From positions 64,775,221 to 64,839,220 of the forward strand of contig NC_068357.1 of NCBI RefSeq assembly GCF_020536995.1: a stretch of DNA of 64,000 bases, in the 5' to 3' direction. The stretch is from Dreissena polymorpha. Lineage: Eukaryota; Mollusca; Bivalvia; Myida; Dreissenidae. Below the pieces are notes generated by a model. The model worked only from the letters and a program-made list of their open reading frames with translations, had not been told where the DNA came from and searched no databases. Made by a program: the position numbers and the translations under genes. Shown here one piece after another: positions 21,751 to 32,480 of this stretch. How positions within the stretch are numbered: the stretch's first letter is position 1; each line of letters begins with the position of its first letter.

Positions 21751-21825
21751 TGAATTGATTTAATAACACTGTTATTAATAATAACAACACATTTAACAGT
21801 GTTCATTTAATAAAGGCACATTCAA

Positions 21826-22762
21826 TCAGTTGTAAGTCTTGTTGACTGACACCTTCTTAGCAGCCTGAATATGTTGCCACAGGTGCTTCAGCAGCTTTAT
21901 GGTAATCTGAAAATACAAAAAGGAAATATAATATAATACTAATAATAAATTAATAATCAATTAATGTGTAGTATATAAATAATATTAATGTAAGCTAGCA
22001 TACTACATAGAGCCCATAGCACTACAATCAAATATACAAATGTAACAAGGGATTGCCAATCAATTTGGTCCCCTACCGGTGAAACTCCACCATTGTCAGA
22101 TTATTTTTTTATATATTTGTTGCCATAGCAACCAGAATTCTTGACGTAGGATCAAAATGAAATGACTCGCATAATCCCCATATTGCCATTTATCCATGTT
22201 TCAAGTTTCAGGAAAAAATATGAAGAACTTTTAAGGTTATTGCAGGATCCAGAAAAGTGTGAAGGACTGACAGACAGACTGACAGACGGAGCACAAACCA
22301 TAAGTCCCCTCCGGTTTAACCAGTAGGGGACAATAACCATTTGTGTATATCAAATGTCGAATTGATTTTCATGTGCTTAACTATGTTATCTTTTTTAAAA
22401 CAGTACATCTGGAAGTGAATGAATTGATACAAAGAGTTCACACAGCATAGATTGTGTGTTGGAAATCATATTGAAGGAAAGGAAATTCTGATTAACAACT
22501 GTCTCTGTTTGGTTGTTTGTTAGCTGGTGAAAGTAAGCGAGAGACCGTTTGCATTTTTGAATGAGTCTCAACATTATCAGAATCTTATGTTCACTTTTTA
22601 AAAGTCGTTATACACTCTGAACTTGCCATTTTGACGAGTAAAACAGAAATATCATGTCACTTTTAAATAGAACCAATACATGTAAAATGGTTAATTATTT
22701 TCTATAATAATTAAACACCGATTTTTCTAAAAACAATCGATACTTACCTTTTTGATTGTCAT
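21826..22762 (-). CDS. Candidate two-exon micro-gene, 31 codons
   Basis: On the minus strand ATG at 22762-22760 opens MTIKK (22762-22748), followed by a consensus donor, AAG|GTAAGTA. An acceptor after TTTCCTTTTTGTATTTTCAG leads into 21906-21826, which reads ITIKLLKHLWQHIQAA and ends with TGA. The phase is kept across the 841-bp intron, which holds a dispersed repeat (22065-22335). ATTAAA-type signals follow the stop. The product would be 31 residues, basic and helical, and I recognise no family. It may instead be the edge of a longer gene or an untranslated transcript. Both splice sites are strong, and that is the main support. Confidence 0.35.
22065..22335 (-). repeat. CCCCTACCGG-ended dispersed repeat, one-unit copy
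   Basis: The ends are mirrored: GGTCCCCTACCGGTGAAAC on the left and GTTTAACCAGTAGGGGACA on the right. In minus orientation the interior reads CTCCGTCTGTCAGTCTGTC, then TTTCTGGATCCTGCAATAAC, then GGTTGCTATGGCAACA. The same family appears at 35873-36325 with two internal units. Confidence 0.8.
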
Positions 22763-23179
22763 GGTTGTCAACGTAACGGTCTTGAATCGGCTACGACCAC
22801 TGTGACAAACACTTCACATTTAAGCGCAAAGTCGGTATATTTCAATGTATTCTTCGATGGAAAGATTCGATTTCCATCGAATCTTGGAAATCGATTGCAT
22901 AACGACTGCCGTAAAGCGGCTGGTAAACAGAGCACCTTATGTCATTTGAAGGAAAAAAATGCGGATTTTCAAAAAATCGCCATTTGCGAAAATTTTTTTA
23001 AAAAAGTCTCATTTGGCAACATTTACACTGGGCACTGACTTTACTTGTAAGTTGTGCAAAAACCTTTTAGTTTTACTACTGTACTGCCTTTACTTACTTT
23101 AGTTTTTATCGTAACAAATATTCAGATTATAGAAATTTACCTGATAATTGAACCCTGTTAAAACGATACAATCGTCTTA
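22336..23179. other. Non-coding stretch between the micro-gene and the LINE remnant
   Basis: It contains the 5' side of the minus-strand candidate gene. AATCGATT-type palindromes occur near 22860-22900 (CGATTTCCATCGAATCTTGG). A 5' untranslated exon of OSER1 could lie here or further left, but none can be fixed by eye. Confidence 0.35.
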
Positions 23180-24530
23180 CTATTAACCTAATGAAGTGTG
23201 AATAGCAAAAATGATAATAGATACCCCAAAACTTTTTGTGGTGTTCACTATCCAGAAAACCTAATGCATACAACTAACAATACTTTTTGGAAGGACACTT
23301 TTAAATCATTTGTTGATTTCCGCAAAGTGGGATCATCAAATATAAAGTTCATATTACAAACCCCAATTTTTATAATCCAGATATAACGATTGGTAATAAA
23401 AGTGTTTTCCTCAAAACATGGTTTGAAAATGGTGTACATTTTATTTGTGATTTGATTAAAAACGAATAAGGATTAGAATTGTATAGCTATGACGATCTGT
23501 GGAAAAAATACAATTTCTATCCAAACCGCTTGCATTATATAGGTATTGCTAATGTAGTACCTTGTACTTGAAAAAATATGGTTTGTTTGAGAAAACCCCT
23601 GCTCTTAATACAATTGCGCATTTAACCCTTTCAGTGCGGGAACCGAATTTTGAAGGCCTTTGCAAACAGTTTGGATCCAGATGAGATGCAACAGAATGTG
23701 GCGTCTCATCAGGATCCAAACTGTTTGCTATTCTGATAATATTCTTTGAAAAAAATCAAAGAAAATGCTAATTTTAGAAATTTAGCAGATGACAAATTTC
23801 CCAGCATGCAAAGGGTTAAACAATCTTGACCTTGTTAAGCCTTTCGTTCCCCTACAAGTGATATCCATTTTAAAATATCAATAAGGAACTAAGCCCATGT
23901 ATAATATTGTTAAAACAAACGACACATTACCTACATATGTTTGTCAAAATGGACGAGCAACTTTGAAACAAATGAATCAAAAACTGGATCCATATTTTCA
24001 GAATGCCATTTTCTATTACCAAAGATTTATCACTACAGTGGTTTCTGTATAAAATTATACACAGAATTATTGGTACAAACTATTTTTTTAATAAAATCAA
24101 TTTTCTAGCATCTGCAGAATGCTCTTTCTGTCATAATATGCCGAAAACAATCGAGCACATATTTTGGGGAATGTAGACATGTATATTTTTTTATTGCAAA
24201 ACTGTTTAAAGGATTTGAGGTATTCACCGACTTTAAAAATGCGCCATCGTTTATGTTAGGATATAAAAACACTAGTGTTCCTCTCAATCTTACATTCCTT
24301 CTCACTAAATTTTTTATTTCTAATTGTAAAATGAATAAAAAATACCTACTATTATCGCAGCAAAATCATATTTTGCAATCCAGTATAATATTTTAAAGGA
24401 AATGAATGTCTTCTGCAATCTAGATTCTAACGTTATATATAAAAAGTGTGAATAGATTAAGGGCCCACTGTGATTTTACTGGAAAATTGTTAAGAACATC
24501 CAAATACAGGGTATCTGTACAATAAACTAA
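23180..24530 (+). mobile_element. L1/Tx1-like LINE remnant, heavily decayed
   Basis: Short stretches in changing frames read TNNTFWKDTFKSFVDFRKV, NPDITIGNKSVFLKTWFENG, LWKKYNFYPNRLHYIGIANV, SLQWFLYKIIHRIIGTNYF and CSFCHNMPKTIEHIFW. This is the order of the post-RT region and Cys/His end of L1-type ORF2. Many stops and shifts show great age. A TTAA-flanked MITE (23626-23815) has landed in it. It ends just before the first OSER1 coding exon. Confidence 0.75.
23626..23815. mobile_element. TTAA-flanked hairpin MITE
   Basis: The element is flanked by TTAA on both sides (23622-23625 and 23816-23819). Its ends are CCCTTTCAGTGCGGG and, mirrored, CCCAGCATGCAAAGGG. A central hairpin pairs GCAAACAGTTTGGATCC with GGATCCAAACTGTTTGC. 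TTAA duplications are the mark of piggyBac-type insertion. A related copy lies at 51703-51902. Confidence 0.8.
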
Positions 24531-24578
24531 TGATTTTCAGGTTAGTGACCAGACGTGTGAGTTGTGGGCGGGTGCAGC

Positions 24579-27500
24579 ATGGGCGGTGAGACCTCGCAGC
24601 GGGACGACTGCTCCGACCTTCACCTCCAGACTGCCTTCAAGAAACTCAAAGTGCAATCACAGTGGTATGCATATTTATGAACTGTGTGTGGACTGCATTT
24701 GCTGTCAGCCTGCATGGGCTGATATGCTGATCTGGGATGACACTTTATGCACATGGATAATCAGTAAAATGAGGTGCATCAAAAGCCTTGGTTGTAAAGA
24801 GAATCTCTGTAGGTTGTTTTGCAGGTTGCTTGGAAGATATTTGGTATTTGGTGTCTCGCTATGGGAGAATAAGAACCATATCCTGTACACCTTGTGACTG
24901 ATCCCCTTACTTATTGTGTTAGATATAGATAAAAGTGCTGTACTCATAACTTCTTTATTTTCAAGTGTGCTTTTTCAGTTCTATTAAGGATACCAGGGTA
25001 ATTACTAATAAGTCATACCAGATCACACAGGTTAATCAGGGACGATGCTTTGTGCTTTTATGGAATTTTTCTTTTAAAAGAAGCCCCTTCTTAAGAAGAT
25101 CCAGTTAGGACATAAAGTGTTGCCCCTTATTAGCCTGTGTAGTCTGCACAGGCTAAGCTGGGACAACAATTTACTCACAACTGTCACATACGTTTATATG
25201 GTTTCTTCTTTGTTGTGTTTCAGGACTCTGGGCCAGTCGGCATCTGACGTGAAGAATGTGACAGAGCTGTGGTCGAGGTAGGTATGGGGAGGCTAGAACA
25301 TTGTCATATGAGCAGCGCAACGCCAAATTGGGCCTTAGTTTCTGGGAAAACTGATCTTAATGCATTGCATGTGCATAAAGTGTCGTCCCAGATAAGCCTA
25401 TGCAAATCATGTGTGGAGTGGAGCGTGTGTGGACTGCACAGGCCAATCTGGGACGACACTTTACACACACACATTAAGCCATCCTCTAGAGCAAGCCTCA
25501 TATAGACATTTTTATGTTTATGGTTGCAACTATAATCTATCAAAGTGTTTTGGAGCATCCATCAGGTTGAAATACACTTATTCCATTTCACATAGGGTCC
25601 CATTATAAAACCGCAAACTCTAAAAGCCTTCTTCTTGTATTTCCTATATATCAAATTTTGCAAGACTGGTATCATTTTAAAGATAAATTTGTCCTCTTTC
25701 AATAAATGCAGTCAAAATATATGATCTGGCAACTTCTAAGAAAGTCGAAATTCGCCTTATGGCAAGCTTCCCCGGAAGAGAAATTTGTATAAAAGCCCCA
25801 TACTTAAATAAACACGCCCCAAACGTTCATATTTCAATGTAATTTACAATGAAATGCACCAAAATGCTGCTGACACACATAGGATTCAAGAAATAGTCAC
25901 AAAAAGCATGGGTGCTATTACTTAATCGCTTTTAAACCCGAAAAGAAAAGAAACTCTTTAGAAATAGGCACTTCCATTGGAATGGACCATATAGGGATAC
26001 AAAATGATTTCTTGTACTGTCACCATTAGATGTTCTGATATCCTTGTAAATAGCATTGTTCATAAAATATGAACTTTTTATGTCCCCCACTATAGTAGTG
26101 GGGGAAATATTGTTTTTGCCCTGTCTGTTGGTTGGTCTGTTGGTTGGTTGGTTTGCGCCAACTTTAACATTTTGCAAAAACTTTTGCTATATTGAAGATA
26201 GCAACTTCATATTTGGCATGCATGTGTATCTCATGAAGCTGCACATTTTGAGTGGTGAAAGGTCAAGGTCATCCTTCAAGGTCAGAGGTCAAATATATGT
26301 GGCCAAAATCGCTCATTTTATGAATACTTTTGCAATATTGAAGATAGCAACTTGATATTTGGCATGCATGTGTATCTCATGGAGCTGCACATTTTGAGTG
26401 GTGAAAGGTCAAGGTCATCCTTCAAGGTCAGAGGTCAAATATATGTGGCCCAAAGCGTTTATTTTATGAATACTTTTGCAATATTGAAGATAGCAACTTG
26501 ATATTTGGCATGCATGTGTATCTCATGGAGCTGCACATTTTGAGTGGTGAAAGGTCAAGGTCATCCTTCAAGGTCAGAGGTCAAATATATGTGGCCCAAA
26601 TCGCTTATTTTATGAATACTTTTGCAATATTGAAGATAGCAACTTCATATTTGGCATGCATGTGTATCTCATGGAGCTGCACATTTTGAGTGGTGAAAGG
26701 TCAAGGGCATCCTTCAAGGTCAAATATATGGGTCAAAATTGCTCATGTAATGTCACTTCTGCAATATTGAAGCTAGCAATTTTATATTTGAAATGCGTGT
26801 GTATCTCAAGGAGCTGCACATTTTGAGTAGTGAAGGGTCAAGGTCATCCTTCATTTTATAAAGCGCTTGTAATAAGACATTTACCTGTACATATAATGAC
26901 TACTTTTGACTGTTGCGAAATAGTACAACTATCCAGCATATTGTGTCTGGTTTTGCTGGGAAATACTGATATTCGTTTGATTAATGTCTGTTTGTGTAAA
27001 ATTCACACTTTGTTATGAAATTATGTTTTGATCTGTTACTTTTTTATGTATAGTATTAAAGCATCTTTAGTTTATTGGAGCCGTGCTCTTGGATAACAGG
27101 GCTTAATGTATGTGTGTAAAGTGTCGTCCCAAAGGCTTATCAAGGACAACACTTTCCGTCTAGTGTAAAGTGTCGTCCCAAAGGCTTATCAAGGACAACA
27201 CTTTCCGTCTAGACTGGATTTCTGTTTAGAAAAGACTTCCTTTTAATAAAATGTTCCATAAAAACTTAAAGTGTCATCCCTGACAAGGCTGTGTGGATTG
27301 CATGGGTCAATCTGTGATGACATTATATGCACATTCATTAAGCCCCTTTTTAGCTCACCTGAGCACAACGTGCTCATGGTGAGCTTTTGTGATCGCCTTT
27401 TGTCCGTCGTGCGTTGTCCGTTGTGCGACATCAACATTTGCCTTGTTCACTCTCTAGAGGCCACATTTATTGTCCAATCTTCATGAAATTTGGTCAGAAG

Positions 27501-30500
27501 ATTTGTCCCACTGACATCTTTGATGAGTTCAAAAATGGTAACCTTTGCTTGAAAAACATGGCTGCCAAGGGGCGGGGCATTTTTCCTTATATGGCTATAG
27601 TAAAATCTTGTTAACACTCTAGAGGCCACATTTATTGTCCAATCTTAATGAAACTTGGTCAGAAGATTCATCATAATAATATCTTGGACGAATTCGAAAA
27701 TGATGCCGGTTGGTTGAAAAACATGGCCGCCAGGGGGCGGGGCATTTTTCCTTATATGGCTATAGTAAAACCTTGGTAACACTCTAGAGGTTAAATTTAT
27801 TTTCTGATCTTCATGAAATTTGCTCAGAAGATTTGTCCCACTGATATCTTTGATGAGTTCAAAAATGGTAACCTTTGCTTGAAAAACATGGCTGCCAAGG
27901 GGCGGGGCATTTTTCCTTACATGTATATGGCTATTGTAAAATCTGTTTAACACTCTAGAGGCCACATTTATTGTCCAATCTTAATGAAACTTGGTCAGAA
28001 GATTCATCATAATAATATCTTGGACGAGTTCGAAAATGATGCCAGTTGGTTGAAAAACATGGCCGCCAGGGGGCGGGGCATTTTTCCTTATATGGCTATA
28101 GTAAAACCTTGTTAACACTCTAGAGGTCACATTTATTTTCCAATCTTCATGAAATATGGTCAGAAGATTTGTCTTAATGATATCTTGGATGAGTTCGAAA
28201 ATGGTTACGTTTGCTTGAAAAACATGGCCGCCAAGGGGCGGTGCATTTTTCCTTATATGGCTATATAAAGCTATAGTAAAATCTTGTTAACACTCTAGAG
28301 GCCACATTTTTTGTCCGATCTTCATGAAATTCGGTCAGAAGATTCATCCCAATAATATCTTGGACGAGTTCAAAAATGATGCCGGTTTATGGCAAGCGGT
28401 TCGACGCATAATCCCAAGAAACTAGGTTTCTCATGAGAACCTAGGTTCTCAGAATGAGAACCTAGGTTCTCATGAGAACCTAGGTTTTCAAATGAGAACC
28501 TAGGTTCTCATGAGAACCTAGGTTTTCAAATGAGAACCTAGGTTCTTTTGAAAACCTAGGATACCAAACGAGAACTTAAGTTCTCAGTTCATATGAAAAA
28601 CCTAGTTTCTCATGAGAACCTAGGTTCTCAAGCGTAAACCAAGGTTTTCAAATGAGAACCTAGGTTCTCATGAAAACCTAGGTTCTCATGAGAACCTAGG
28701 TTCTCATGAGAAACATGGTTTCTTGGGACTTCATAAACCTTGGTTCTCATGAGAACCTAGGTTTTCATGAGAACCTAGGTTCTCGTGAGAAACCTGGTTT
28801 CTTGGGATTTCAATAACCTAGGTTCTCATGAGAACCTAGGTTCTCTGAGAACCTAGGTTCTCAGAGAACCTAGGTTTTCATGAGAACCTAGGTTCTCTGA
28901 GAAACCTAGTTTCTTGGGATTATGCGTCGAACCGCGTGCCATAATTAACCTCCAGTTGTCTCCCATTGCTTGGTACACGCTGGCCGAATATATGTAACAT
29001 GAATAGAAATAGGCGTGAAACCGTGAATGTTTCTCCCCAAGAGCATTTTCTGAACAATGTTCAGACAATACTCAGTAATATTCTACGAAACTTATCTGTT
29101 GAATATTTGTGATCACAGGCATTAGCCGTCAGTGACCGCCTCTTGTTCATGTTTCCGTGCATGGGTGTTATTTAGGAATGAAATTAGTAAAGTAATCGGT
29201 CGACATTGGTCTGAACACGTTAATAAAAAATTGAACTGTTTATGAAATACATCTTTGATTGTAAATATTATTTTGAGACTAAAAATTCAGATCAATCGTT
29301 ACATAATATATTGTTACAGCATTAAATGAGTTTCAAATATTCAATTCCCTTGTTCGGGCCTCAAACGACTGTACGGTACAGTTTTCTATTTTAAGTATGT
29401 CTGTGACCTACATGTAGGAAGCAATCATTATCGTATAAAATACAAGTTTTATCTCTATTGATTATGTGTAATAATGTATTATTCAATAGTAAGATATCGG
29501 CAACACTGCAAGAAAAACTTATGCGCTAAAGACTTTGCAAACATATTTCAATAGCTTGATATATCTGCAAAAATAAAGTTCTTAACGGCGTGTTTTCATT
29601 CTGTCCAGCCCGTGTGTAATCATATGTGAACCCCATTGATCCTGCGCCCTGAATAATATGTGTCCCGTATTCCAAACGAGCAAGTTTACGCCGTCCGACG
29701 CGTAATTCTGAAAACCTAGGTTCTCAGAGAACCTAGGTTTTCAGAGAACCTAGGTTTTCAGAGAACCTAGGTTTTCAAAGAACCTAGGTTCTCATGAGAA
29801 CCTGGGTTCTATGAGAACCTTGGTTCTCATAATGAAAACCTAGGTTCTCATGAGAACCTAGGTTTTCTGAAAACCTAGGTTCTCAGAGAACCTAGGTTCT
29901 CAGAGAACCTATGGTTCCCAAATGAAAACCACGGATATGGCAAGCAGTTCAACGCATAATCCCAAGAAACTAGGTTTTTCATGAGAACCTAGGTTCTCAT
30001 GAAAACCTAGGTTTTCAAATGAGAACCTAGGTTCTCAAAAGAACCTAGGTTTTCAAATGAGAACCTAGGTTCTCATGAAAACCTAGGTTCTCATTTGAAA
30101 ACTTGGGTTCTTGACGCCATGTGCAATCTTCAAGCGAGAACCTATGTTCTCATTCTGAGAACCTAGGTTCTCATTCTGAGAACTTAGGTTCTCATGAGAA
30201 ACCTAGTTTCTTGGGATTATGCGTCGAACCGCTTGCCATACGGGTTGGTTGAAAAACATGGCCACCACAGGGGCGGGGCTATTTTCCTAATATGGCTATA
30301 GTAAAACCTTGTTTACACTCTAGAAGTCACATTTATTTTCCGATCATCATGAAACTTGGTCAGAAGATTTGTCCCAATGATATCTTGGATGAGTTCGAAA
30401 ATGGTTTTGGTTGCTTAAAAAACATGGCCACCAAGGGCGGGGCATTTTTCCTTATATGGCTATAGTAAAACCTTGTTAACACTCTAGAGGCCACATTTAT

Positions 30501-32374
30501 TGTCCAATCTTCATGAAATTTGGTCAGAAGATTGGTCTTATTGATATCTTGGATGAGTTCGAAAATAATTATGTTTGCTTGAAAAAAATGGCTTCCAATG
30601 GGCGGGGCTATTTTCCTTATATGGCTATAGTTAAATCTTGTTAACACTCTAGAGGCCACATTTACTGTCCGATCTTCATAAAACTTGGTCAGAAGATTTA
30701 TCCGGATAATATCTTGGATGAGTTCAAAAATGATGCCGGTTGGTTGAAAAACTTGGCTGCCAGGGGGCGGGGCATTTTTCCTTATATGGCTATAGTAAAA
30801 CCTTGTTAACACTCTAGAGGCCACATTTATTTTCCGATCTTCGTGAAACTTGGTCAGAAGATTTGTCCCAATAATATCTTGTTATCTCAGGTGAGCGACT
30901 TTGGGCGTTTTCAGGCCCTCTTGTTTCCAGACTGCAGCTCATTTAATGTTTTATATTGTCACTTGTTATCCAATAAACAGGAAACTGTAGCACCTGTATG
31001 TTGCATATATTTAGACACAATAGTGCCAGTGCCTCATCGACCAAGCATCCTAAAGAACGGAGTGAGAGGAAATCAGCCTGTCTCAGAATGGAGCCCTACC
31101 CCCAGGACTTCTTGTGTTCCATTGAGAAACTCTCCTTTCATTCAGAAGACTGCAGAAAGAAATCTTGCCGGTACCTTGTTTGCAAATGCTTACAACATTT
31201 TGTTATTGAGTCTTAGAAATTGGTTTAATGCATTATTGTAAAGTGTTGACCCAGATTTGCCTGTGCAGTGCGCACAGGCTTATCAGGGCAACACTTTCAG
31301 TCTAAACTGGATTTTTGCTAAAAAGGGACTTCCTTTAAAGGAAAAAATAGAATGAAAACTTAAGTCTGAAAAGGCTTATCAGGGACTATTCTATATATAG
31401 CACATACCCTGTTTACCCAGAGCAAGGCACAATTGTCTTGAACATTAAATATTTACCATGGGGAAGAGTATTTTTGTATGCATTGGACAAAATAAAAGTG
31501 GTCAAAAATAAGATTTGGATCTAGTCAGTGTTGAAATAGCCACCCCAGTTACATCTGAAGACATTTTAAAGATCATTATTTTAAAAATGTAGCTCTTATT
31601 TTTACAATTACACAACAGTTTGAATTTTTAACAATTGAATCAAAATACGTAACTAAGTGGTACAGGGTTAAGCTCAACCCTCAATATCTTACGACCTTGC
31701 TGCAAATCTTCTTGTCATGTATACCTCGGCTTCATAAAATAATCTATACATGTATTCTGAATATCTTTGGTTGTTACAGATGCAGTGAACTCAGACTGAA
31801 GTCGAAGAAAAAGTTCAACTATGCCAACGCCTCTCTTCAATGCAGACCCATTCTGCGTGATGCTAAACTGAAGTTTCACCACTCTGAGAAAGACACAAAA
31901 CATTTAATACGCGCTGCACGGCTCAAAATTCACAAGCAGGGAAAGCTGGCCTGCGAACTTGGTACTTGCCAAAAAGTGCCGACAAACGCTTTTGCAGCAA
32001 AACAACCCCCCTTATCTTGCCCTGTTTCCTTCCTTACCAGCACTAGTCAGTCGTCTTTGTTTGGTTCAACAAGCAAAGAAACAATGGCAGATTTTAGTTC
32101 CGTGTTTAGTGGTAAGAAATCTTGTTCTGACGGTAGTTCATCGATCAAAACTGTCAAGTTTGGTGACCATAGGTCCCATTCAGGGCCGGTAAAGAGGACT
32201 CGAGACCAGGCCTGTAGTGACAGAAACAGTTACAGCGACTGCGGGAAAGAGCTCAGATCCTCTGAGGGGGCAAGATTGGACGATACCAGTGTAGATGAGC
32301 TGGCTGGGTACTTTGAAGACTTTGTGCATATTCCTAAGAAAATGTCGTCAATGGCTGAGATGATGTACACTTAG
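24579..32374 (+). CDS. OSER1: OSER1-like gene, four coding exons
   Basis: Coding exons are 24579-24664, 25224-25277, 31015-31170 and 31780-32374. Introns begin with GT and end with AG, and the reading phase carries through all three junctions, giving 296 residues (human OSER1 is about 292). Residues 16-25 read LQTAFKKLKV and the last 16 read VHIPKKMSSMAEMMYT. Both ends match the vertebrate protein as I know it (LQTAFKKLRV and YIPKKMSHMAEMMYT). The middle is Ser/Lys/Arg-rich and less conserved. OSER1 is a hydrogen-peroxide-induced, FOXO-linked stress protein, probably nuclear, without a known enzymatic domain. TGATTTTCAG before 24541 suggests the first coding exon has its own acceptor and that a 5' untranslated exon lies further left. 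The exon 3 donor (GTACCT) is weak. Intron 2 (5.7 kb) is almost entirely repeats. Confidence 0.9.
24676..24780 (-). repeat. Double-hairpin MITE fragment in OSER1 intron 1
   Basis: One arm only: GTGTGGACTGCATTTGC to GATCTGGGATGACACTTTAT. Confidence 0.65.
25015..25190. repeat. Double-hairpin MITE, partial, OSER1 intron 1
   Basis: Central part with AAGAAGCCCCTTCTTAAGAAG and GTAGTCTGCACAGGCTAAGC. The outer ends are lost or strongly diverged. Confidence 0.6.
25285..25500. repeat. Double-hairpin MITE, OSER1 intron 2
   Basis: Begins near TAGTTTCTGGGAAAACTGAT and includes AAAGTGTCGTCCCAGATAAG. It is followed by the right arm GCACAGGCCAATCTGGGACG but lacks most of the middle. Confidence 0.7.
25501..26080. 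other. Non-coding, OSER1 intron 2
   Basis: No repeat family or exon was recognised apart from AT-rich sequence. Confidence 0.4.
26081..26865 (+). repeat. Tandem array, about 146-bp units, with AGGTCA motifs
   Basis: It starts at a perfect palindrome, CCCCCACTATAGTAGTGGGGG less one base at the edge (26084-26104). TCTGTTGGTTGGTC microsatellite-like sequence follows, and then about five units of roughly 146 bp beginning TATTGAAGATAGCAACTT. Each intact unit holds AAAGGTCAAGGTCATCCTTC and AAGGTCAGAGGTCAAAT, that is AGGTCA half-sites as direct repeats with spacing 0 and 1. The layout (hairpin, simple repeat, tandem core) resembles the pearl/HINE non-autonomous elements known from bivalves. Confidence 0.75.
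27078..27350. repeat. Double-hairpin MITE with a small internal duplication
   Basis: GTGTAAAGTGTCGTCCCAAA to ACACTTTCCGTCTAG occurs twice in tandem (27115-27213), a local duplication of about 50 bp not seen in other copies. The right arm ends ATGCACATTCATTAAGCCCC, directly before the next element. Confidence 0.75.
28388..28943. repeat. Left palindrome block with its own TIRs
   Basis: The 556-bp block is itself bounded by TATGGCAAGCGGTTCG and, mirrored, CGAACCGCGTGCCATA. It holds about 19 CCTAGG centres. It may be an independent smaller element or the left arm of the composite. Confidence 0.75.
28944..29704. other. Unique middle of the palindrome element
   Basis: Non-repetitive AT-rich sequence without a coding frame of note. 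It could be genomic sequence caught between two fold-back copies or the element's own core. Confidence 0.45.
29936..30240. repeat. Right palindrome sub-element with its own TIRs
   Basis: The 305-bp sub-element starts TATGGCAAGCAGTTCAACGC and ends with the mirrored GCGTCGAACCGCTTGCCATA. The two ends differ at two positions. Bases 29705-29935 just left of it hold about ten more CCTAGG centres and a half-matching end (CGTCCGACGCGTAATTC). Confidence 0.75.
31228..31430. repeat. Double-hairpin MITE in OSER1 intron 3
   Basis: Contains GTAAAGTGTTGACCCAGATT, GTGCGCACAGGCTTATCAGG and AAAAGGGACTTCCTTTAAAG. The right arm is shortened. Confidence 0.7.
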
Positions 32375-32480
32375 TTGTAAACCCTGTCATACTTCTTTTG
32401 TTGGGGTTGTTGTAGTCACATTGTCTGTTGATTTGTCTGTTGGTTGGTTTGTAAGTTAGAATAAAATGTTGTAGGTTTTC
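32375..32480 (+). other. OSER1 3' UTR start with poly(A) signal candidate
   Basis: AATAAA at 32460-32465 is 86 bp after the stop codon, a plausible polyadenylation signal. Later AT-rich sequence offers alternatives, so the true end is not fixed. Confidence 0.45.

Larger units (their letters stand above)
28388..30240. mobile_element. TIR element built of CCTAGG palindromes
   Basis: The outer ends are exact inverted repeats for at least 45 bp, starting TATGGCAAGCGGTTCGACGC. They are flanked by CCGGTT (28382-28387) and CGGGTT (30241-30246), a likely 6-bp target duplication with one change. The flanking 166-bp unit continues in phase across the insertion. Inside are about 35 copies of the self-complementary GAGAACCTAGGTTCTC or variants, joined mostly by AT or AGAG. 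They lie in two blocks (28388-28943 and 29705-30240) around a 760-bp non-repetitive middle. There is no transposase frame. Fold-back-type non-autonomous DNA transposon is my best call. Confidence 0.8.
27352..30927 (+). repeat. AGCTCACCTGAG element with 166-bp tandem units, interrupted
   Basis: The left end is a hairpin (AGCTCACCTGAGCACAACGT, then GCTCATGGTGAGCT). The right end is TCTCAGGTGAGCGACTTTGG, then GGCCCTCTTGTTT. Between them are about ten units of roughly 166 bp, each starting ACTCTAGAGGCCACATTTAT and including ATGGCTATAGTAAAA. After 28387 the array is split by the palindrome transposon (28388-30240) and resumes at 30241. The long open frames inside it are just the repeat unit read through. 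It occupies much of OSER1 intron 2. Confidence 0.85.

Noticed and set aside
28388-30240. CRISPR-like spaced palindromic repeats
   Set aside because: The genome is eukaryotic, there are no unique spacers of constant length, and the array sits inside TIRs with a target duplication.
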